Below are positions 16,457 through 22,256 of a stretch of 22,256 bases of DNA, in pieces. A model generated the notes under the pieces. It saw only the letters and a program-made list of their open reading frames with translations. It ran no database searches and had not been told where the DNA came from. The translations under genes were made by a program, and so were the position numbers. Where the stretch lies: assembly GCA_001275005.1 (NCBI GenBank), contig JWZX01002785.1, positions 1-22,256 of the forward strand, given 5' to 3'. The first letter of the stretch is position 1. Each line of letters starts with the position of its first letter. This stretch comes from Chrysochromulina tobinii (Eukaryota; Haptophyta; Prymnesiales; Chrysochromulinaceae).

Positions 16457-17863
16457 ATGGCGAGCACCTGCTCCTCGGCTCGTACATGTACCAGGCAGGC
16501 CTTCCGCATGCGCACCAAATCTAATGCCGGAGATCGAGGCTGCGTGCTTGCCGTACTGCTCGCCTCGCACGTAAGCTCGAAGAAACGGCTCCGCTACCTG
16601 AGCTTCCTCCTCAACTCAATCGCCGAGCAGGTTGAGCAGGTTGAGGGCCTTTACGTGTCGTGGTACGCCATCGACGAGGCGCTCGCATGCGCGACGCAAG
16701 AGCTCTTGTCAAGGACTGTGCTGCCATTGCGCGTCCGGACGATGCGCCAAGCACGGCGCCTCTCACAGTACCAGCACTTCCGCAAGGCACTGACGGCCTT
16801 TGAACGTGACCGCGGTGGCAACTCACCCGTACCGGCGTGGCTGCTGTTCACCGATGACGACGACTTGTGGCACCCGCAACGTGTGCGCCTCACACGGCGC
16901 GCGTGCTCCGCCGTCACGGCTTCCGGACCATCAGCCGACCGTTCGGAGGTCTGCGCACTCTCGTTTGGAGTGTACGCTTACCCTCTGGACGAGGCGGCGC
17001 GGGAGGCAAAAGGGCCCGCCGATGTGGACCGCCTGATCGCCTCACGACAGGCGGGTCTCTGGCTGGGCAGCAGCGAAATCTTCCAGTACGCGGTTCGGCC
17101 TGCCTTCTTGGCACGTTTCCTGTGTGAAACTCCCGCTGCGGTGCTCGACCACTCGCTTTGCGACGTGCGTTACGCACAATGGATGCGTCAGCAAAACGCT
17201 GCGGTTGTCCTCGACCTCGATCAGAGTACGATGCCTCTGGCCTGCGGAGAGGGATGTGCGCAGAGCGTACGCAGCGAGGCCGTGTCACAAGAGTGGATCT
17301 CGCAGCACTGGCACTACTTTTACCGCAACCAGCGACAGGCGAGCACAGCGAGCTATCTGGGCGATCTCGAGGACCTTCGATCTCACCAGGCAGAGCTGCA
17401 GAGCCGCGGAACATGCAAGGAGCCCGCGAACGAAGCCTTCGAGCGTGCGTCAACGGGCGACGGGCCGGGCGCCGCCGATCGCGCAGCGGCACGCCGAGTG
17501 CTCGACTCCTTTGGTCCGGCGGGCACGGCCTCTGGAGTGTGCGAGGACGAGGCCACTCTGCTCGAGATGGCCGAGATGCTCAGCCGGCTTCGTCACCACG
17601 CAGAGCTTGCGGTCATGCTCTGCTTGCACTTCCGCAATGCCGCCGAGCTCGCGCGTGAGATTGCCCGGGACGCCGACGCATGTGCCGACGGCTCCTCAGA
17701 GGGCCTCGCCGTGGGCGTCGATGCACCAGCTCTGGCCCAACGGCTCAACATGCGGCTCAAGAGCGAGCAAGAGCGTTTCGTCGACGAGGCGCTCGAGCGC
17801 TTCGAGCACGCAGCACGGCGAGACACGCTACCGTTGGGTACCGTGCAGCAGTGCTTGGCTTGA
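16457..17863 (+). CDS. Glycosyltransferase-like protein (GT-A, family 2 type)
   Basis: This 468-residue protein opens with a beta-strand and helix pattern typical of a GT-A fold (VLAVLLASHVSSKKRLRYLS near 30-49, then LLNSIAEQ). It carries WLLFTDDDDLWHPQRV (128-143), which closely matches the DxDD.W nucleotide-sugar and metal-binding motif of family 2 glycosyltransferases. A second conserved-looking stretch (WLGSSEIFQYAVRP, then DHSLCDVRYAQWM) fits the acceptor half. The C-terminal 170 residues are helical and acidic with no recognised domain. No signal peptide or membrane segment is visible, so a Golgi location is not supported. An alternative start is Met18. HIRA begins 86 bp downstream on the same strand. 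The donor and acceptor are unknown. Confidence 0.6.
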   Translation: MASTCSSARTCTRQAFRMRTKSNAGDRGCVLAVLLASHVSSKKRLRYLSFLLNSIAEQVEQVEGLYVSWYAIDEALACATQELLSRTVLPLRVRTMRQARRLSQYQHFRKALTAFERDRGGNSPVPAWLLFTDDDDLWHPQRVRLTRRACSAVTASGPSADRSEVCALSFGVYAYPLDEAAREAKGPADVDRLIASRQAGLWLGSSEIFQYAVRPAFLARFLCETPAAVLDHSLCDVRYAQWMRQQNAAVVLDLDQSTMPLACGEGCAQSVRSEAVSQEWISQHWHYFYRNQRQASTASYLGDLEDLRSHQAELQSRGTCKEPANEAFERASTGDGPGAADRAAARRVLDSFGPAGTASGVCEDEATLLEMAEMLSRLRHHAELAVMLCLHFRNAAELAREIARDADACADGSSEGLAVGVDAPALAQRLNMRLKSEQERFVDEALERFEHAARRDTLPLGTVQQCLA

Positions 17864-17949
17864 ACCTTAGATAACACCCTTTGTGAACCGAAGAAGGCGA
17901 TGGTGTGAAAAACTTTTCCTCGAGAACCGCGAAGCCGACGTGCCAACAC

Positions 17950-20900
17950 ATGGTGGCGGTGTCAAAACCAGGTTGGGTATCGCACGACGAGAAGCCCATT
18001 ACCTCCATTGACGTGCACCCGGACGGTACACGCTTCGTCACCTCGGGCAACGATGGGAAAGTAAAGCTCTGGGCGATGCGCCCGTGCACCGACGAGGCGG
18101 CGGAGAAAGATGGCTCGGTACGGCTTCTGGCGACGCTCGAGGGACACTTCGGCGCGGTCAATTGCGCGCGCTGGTCTCCCGACGGTCGCGCCATCGCATC
18201 CTGCTCGGACGATCACACCGTGATACTCTGGCGGCTCGCAGCCGCTGGCGAGCGCGGAGGGGCACATGCCTTTGGGTCGGCAGCACCTGCCAATGTGGAA
18301 AAGTGGCGGTGCGCAGCGACACTGCGCGGCCACAGCGGCGACGTGGTGGGTGTCGCGTGGTCGCCCGACTCGTCACGCGTCGCCTCCGTCTCGCTCGACA
18401 ACGAGGTGCGGGTGTGGGAAGCCGCCGCCGCCATCGAGCCGGCTGCTGGGGCCTCTGGCGCCGTCTCTCAGCCACTCGTCGCAGTGCTTCGGGGCCATCG
18501 CGCGTGGGCCAAGGGGGTCGCGTGGGACCCGATCGGCCGATACATCGCCTCGCAGGGCGATGACCGCTCCGTACTCCTCTGGTCGACTAGCGACTGGACG
18601 TTGGTGCGCCGGGTAGAGGCGCCCTTCCAGAGAGCGACCGAGAAGACTTTGTTCCGACGTCCTGGTTGGTCACCGGACGGTAGCTTCCTATGCTGCCCGC
18701 ATGCCTTCAAGCGGCCGGAGCACATTGCCGTGGTGCTCCGCCGTCCGGTGGGCTAGCCTGTGCACCCTCAGCCTGTGCACCCTCTCTCGCCCAGCAGCGA
18801 ATGTACGCCGGCTGCACACCCTGACACGTAACTGCCGCGTCTTGCCCGCAGGCGATCGCGACCGATGAGTTTTCCGAAGAGTGCGACTTTGTGGGTCACA
18901 CCGACCCCGTCGCGTGCGCCGCTTTCAATCCCAAAATCTTCCGCCACGCCACAACAGCCGCTGCCGCCGCCGGCGACGCCAGCAACGGCGGCAGCCACGG
19001 CGCCGGCAGCACTGCGTACACGTGCTGCGCCCTCGGCGGCCAGGACGCAATCCTCTCGATCTGGGTGACCGCCTCACCGAAGGCACTCGTAGTGGTGCGT
19101 GGAGTCTTCGAACAGGACATACTTGATGTCGCGTGGACTCCCGACGGGTACTGTCTCCTCGCGAGCTCAATGGATGGATCTATCGCGGCCATTCGTCTCT
19201 CCCCAGGGGAGGTGCGAGCTCGCCCCACGAGCCTTCCCCCACACGCTCTCCCCCACGCGCCCACGTGCCATCTCCCCCACGCCGCCCCCCACGCCCACGA
19301 GCCCTCGCACGGGGCGCTGCGCCGAGCACGAGCACACATGCGCCTCGCGTTCTCTCGCAATCTCCCACGCTCTCCCACGCTCTCCCGCGATCTCCCGCGA
19401 TCTCCCGCGTTCCGTGCATGCATTCGACTCCCTTCCTCATGCGCGCGTACGCCTCTCGATCTCCCCTCTGTCTGCGTAGCTGGGCGTACCCATCAGCGCC
19501 ACCGAGCATCGCTCACGCCTCACGCAACTCTACGGTGACACCTTCCAGGCACCTCGCCCGCCATCCACCCTTGTCGAATCGACGGAACTGCTTGCTCTCG
19601 AGCGGCAGCGTGCCGCCGCCGCCGCGGCCGCCAGTGCCGCCGCGGCCGCCGCTTCAGCCGCCGCCGCGGCCTCATCGCCCAGTGGCACAGTGCGCGGTGG
19701 CGGCAGCGGCGGTGCGGGAGAATCCCCTGGGAGTGCCTCGCGGGAGCTCAGTGCCAAGGAAGTGCTCGCGCTGCAAAAAGAGCGGCGCGACGCCAACGGG
19801 CGGCGGCGGCTCATGCCCGTGCCCGACCAGCCCGTGCCCGACCAGCCCGGCGCATCCGTGATGCCGCTCGCATCATCCGCTCACGCTCACGCTCCGGCTC
19901 CCACTTCCGCGCCGCTTCCGCCGGTCGCCCTGCCGCCCGGGTTCGCCCTGCCGCCCGGGTTCGCTCTGCCGCCCTTGCCGGCACCGACGGATCCGCAACC
20001 GCGAGTGCCTCCACCGGGCTTATCGGAAGCAATCTCAGGAGGAATCTCGGGAGGAATCTCGGGAGGAATCTCGGGAGGAATCTCGGGAGCGTTCTCGGGC
20101 GTCCCCTCACCCACCGCCGCCGCGGCGGCGGCGGCGGCCGCCGCCGCTGCAGCCGCACACTTTGGCTCGCACGGCATGCATCCCAACGGCGCGAATGGCG
20201 CGTCAGCTGCATCCCCTGCCGCCTCTGCGAGCGCCTTTGCCGCCGCTTACGCGGCCGCGGCGGCCGCGAGCTCGGCTGGCGCCACCGGTACGGCGCTTAC
20301 CGGGGCCAATTCCCTCGCCAACGCTCGGATGCTTCAGCCACCGGGCGCTCCGATGACGGGTGGAGCCCTTGCCAAGCGACCCGGCGGCGGAGGAGGAGGC
20401 GGAGGCGGCGGCGGTGGGGCGGCTGCAGCGAGTAAGCGCGCGAAAGTGGGCGGTGGGGCGGGAACGGGGAAGCCCAGCAGCGCCGTGGTGGGCGCTGGGG
20501 AGGCCGGTACGGCGGCAGCGGCGATGGCGGCGGCCGCCGCTGCGACGGCCTCAGCCGCCGCCAGTCGCCATCTGTCGACCGGTCCCGCCCTCATCTTCAC
20601 ACCCGCGCCAGTGCCAGAGGGTCCTATGGCCCTCGAGTTATCCGAAGCGCACCATCCGGCCGCCGTCAGTGACGGCACGACGGTCGGCGGTCGCAGCGGG
20701 CACGTCCGGTCGCAACGAGCTCCGGTGATCCTCGAGGCTGCGCTCCCCGCTAGCAGCCGGCGCGGCCTCGGGTTAGGCGGCGGCGGCGGCGGCGGCGGCG
20801 GCAGCGAGCACGTCGGCGTTCAGACGATGCTCACGTGCTCGCGCGCGGGCGAGGTGCTCTGGACTTCTGTGCTGCCCATCCGCTCCGTGCTCCTCGCCGG

Positions 20901-22005
20901 CAATTCGTCTTTCTCTGCCGTCGGAGGCGCCGACCATTCGGTCACCGTCTTCACAGCTGCGGGGCGCCGTGCCCTCCCATCTCTCCGTCCTTGTGCAGCG
21001 GGGCTCGCAGCCCTAGTGGCGGATCACTCTCACTCCCTCCTCGTCGTCGGCGCCGCTGGCGACGTGCTTATATGGTGCGGCTTACCCCAGCAGCCGCGCT
21101 GCACCCTGCGCTGCTCCGCGGCGGCGCTCGTTGACGACGCGGGCGACCCCGCCGCTCAACTCGGCGCCTTCGCGGCCGGCGCGCCGAATGTCAGCGGCGG
21201 CAGCGGCGGCGGTGGCAGCGGCGGCGGCGGCAGTGGCGGCAGTGGCAGCGGCGGCGGTGGCAGCGGCAGCGGTGGCAGCGGCGCTGCGCGTCTGCTCGGT
21301 GCGTACCTGCTGCCCAACGGCCAGCCGGTGCTACTGCTGCCGCACGGTGCGTTCACGTACTCCCCAACAATGCAGGCCTGGCTCGCCCTGGGTGATGAGG
21401 CTTTCGGCGCCTCGGAGTATCGCTCGTCACTGCCTTCAACCTTCGGCCCTGGAGGAAGCGCCGTGATGGGCGGAAGCGCCGCCTCAGACTCATTAGCCGC
21501 GCTGCAGCAGCACCATGCCTCCGCGAGTGGTCGACACGAGGCGTCGGCCGCGCGGCTGGCGGCCTCGCTCGCGGCCATCCCTCCTGACGAGCAGCGCCTC
21601 GTCTCCTTCGCACACCTCGAGCACCAGCTGGCCGCCTGCCGTGAGATTCGTCAGCCAGCCGAGTACTCGGCGTGGCTGCGCGTGTATGCGCACGCGCTCG
21701 CCGACAAGGGCGGCCAGCTCGCGGAACGCCAGGTGCGCGAGCTCTGTGATGAGCTGCTCGGGCCGCTCGACCAGCCCAGCCTCTCTTCACATTCACAGCC
21801 CAGCCTCGACGGCGCGCCGACCGCCGCCCATACACCGGCCGCTGAGATGGCCGAGACGGCGCCTCTCGCGTGGCAGCCTGGTGTACTCGGGCTGTGCAAG
21901 CGAATGCTACTCCGCGAAGTCGTGCTGCCCGAGCTCACGACCAACCGCGCGCTGCAGCGCATTCTCACTGAGTACCTGGACCAACTCGGCGGTGTGACGG
22001 TCTGA
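17950..22005 (+). CDS. HIRA: HIRA histone chaperone, three exons
   Basis: Exons are inferred as join(17950..18747,18852..19211,19480..22005), giving about 1227 residues; human HIRA has about 1017. HIRA deposits histone H3.3-H4 independently of replication, together with UBN and CABIN-type partners and ASF1. The N-terminal WD40 propeller (about 1-390) shows GHFGAVNCARWSPDG, GHSGDVVGVAWSPDS, GHRAWAKGVAWDPIG and, after intron 1, DFVGHTDPVACAAFNPKIF. Exon 3 opens with LGVPISATEHRSRLTQLYGD, matching the family. A B domain, QKERRDANGRRRLMPV (about 485-500), should bind ASF1. The C-terminal Hira domain spans roughly 800-1227. Long Ala, Gly and Gly-Ser runs account for the extra length. ATG 17950 gives the standard short N terminus. 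Confidence 0.93.
18748..18851 (+). other. HIRA intron 1
   Basis: This 104-nt phase-0 intron has donor CCG|GTGGGC and acceptor TTGCCCGCAG|GCG. It removes a stop codon and joins VVLRRP to AIATDEFSEECDFVGH, which keeps HIRA co-linear with its family. Confidence 0.8.
19212..19479 (+). other. HIRA intron 2
   Basis: This 268-nt phase-0 intron has donor GAG|GTGCGA and acceptor CTGCGTAG|CTG. It joins IRLSPGE to LGVPISATEHRSRLTQ, matching the family's continuous segment. The intron is C-rich and holds a decamer repeat. Confidence 0.85.
19361..19410 (+). repeat. 10-bp tandem repeat in HIRA intron 2
   Basis: Five units with exact 10-bp spacing are seen: TCTCCCACGC twice, TCTCCCGCGA twice and TCTCCCGCGT once. 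Related CTCCCCCACG motifs continue upstream to about 19225. Confidence 0.9.
20031..20090 (+). repeat. 12-bp tandem repeat coding Ile-Ser-Gly-Gly
   Basis: AATCTC recurs at exact 12-bp spacing from 20031 to 20079, giving five ISGG-type units in the HIRA linker downstream of the B domain. Confidence 0.85.
21192..21283 (+). repeat. Gly-Ser repeat within the HIRA C-terminal domain
   Basis: GGC and AGC codons alternate to encode about 30 residues of only Gly and Ser, including GGGGS runs. It interrupts the C-terminal Hira domain between GAPNVS and AARLLGAYLLPNGQPV. Confidence 0.9.
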
Positions 22006-22256
22006 AAGCTTGCACGCGTGCTCGATCATGCTCCGTGTGCGTGAACTCCGAGTAGCGGGCGGGGAAGCGAAGGGTAATAGGGTATGTCACGACTTCCGTT
22101 CCGGGAGAGCGTCAACAGTCTTCATCGTATGTAAAGATTAAGCTACAGGAAGGCTACAGACGTGTTGATGCATGCCGGGGTGAAACCAAGCGCGTCGCTT
22201 TCCGACAAATGAGTGAATGCGGGTCGTTAGTAAAGCCTACACACGTTACTGATGCG
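22006..22256. other. 3' flank of HIRA, no feature seen
   Basis: These 251 bp after the HIRA stop codon are less GC-rich and have no credible open frame or RNA gene. They probably hold the HIRA 3' UTR and the start of the next intergenic region. Confidence 0.5.

Noticed and set aside
16457-18756. Glycosyltransferase-like gene and HIRA as one operon
   Set aside because: The 86-bp same-strand spacing is suggestive, but this is eukaryotic nuclear DNA and nothing shows co-transcription.
19212-19479. Tandem TCTCCC repeats as a CRISPR-like array
   Set aside because: The units are contiguous decamers without spacers, inside a eukaryotic intron.

Overview
The window is nuclear DNA of a GC-rich, intron-poor eukaryote, most likely a unicellular alga with a red-lineage secondary plastid. 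A haptophyte fits best; a pelagophyte or similar stramenopile is possible. This is inferred from HIRA, eIF3 and a GRK-type kinase, from GT-AG introns in two genes, and from a preprotein with an ER-type signal, a transit region and a twin-arginine lumenal signal. Coding regions are strongly GC-biased, so long antisense shadow ORFs are common and were discarded.

Layout. 1-2870 is poorly coding: a pyrimidine-rich stretch, an apparently broken minus-strand coding relic, an unrecognised plus-strand reading frame, two divergent tRNA-like A/B-box pairs and GC-rich inverted repeats. 2871-5898 (minus) is a GRK-like kinase with two cyclic-nucleotide-binding-like domains, a GRAM domain and an RGS-homology domain. 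6555-7436 (minus) and 7629-8672 (plus) are a divergent pair encoding translation-initiation factors eIF3j and eIF3i. 9193-10014 (minus) is an adenylate kinase with a DPY-30/RII-like N-terminal tag, divergent from a thylakoid-lumen protein (10216-10803, plus). 11346-12824 (minus) is an ATP-grasp enzyme carrying nearly the same N-terminal tag. 13091-16267 (minus) is a large EF-hand / alanine-repeat / CAP-Gly / glutaredoxin-like protein, divergent from a glycosyltransferase-like gene (16457-17863, plus). HIRA follows on the same strand in three exons (17950-22005).

Functional themes. Two housekeeping complexes are represented: eIF3 and the HIRA histone-chaperone complex. A second group suggests calcium, nucleotide and microtubule or flagellar biology: the kinase, the two tagged enzymes and the CAP-Gly protein. 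That grouping is inference from domains. Gene spacing is regular: the three divergent pairs are separated by 192, 201 and 189 bp, and the two clear convergent gaps are 520 and 542 bp. The items most worth following are the kinase architecture, the shared docking tag on two neighbouring unrelated enzymes, and the CAP-Gly fusion protein.
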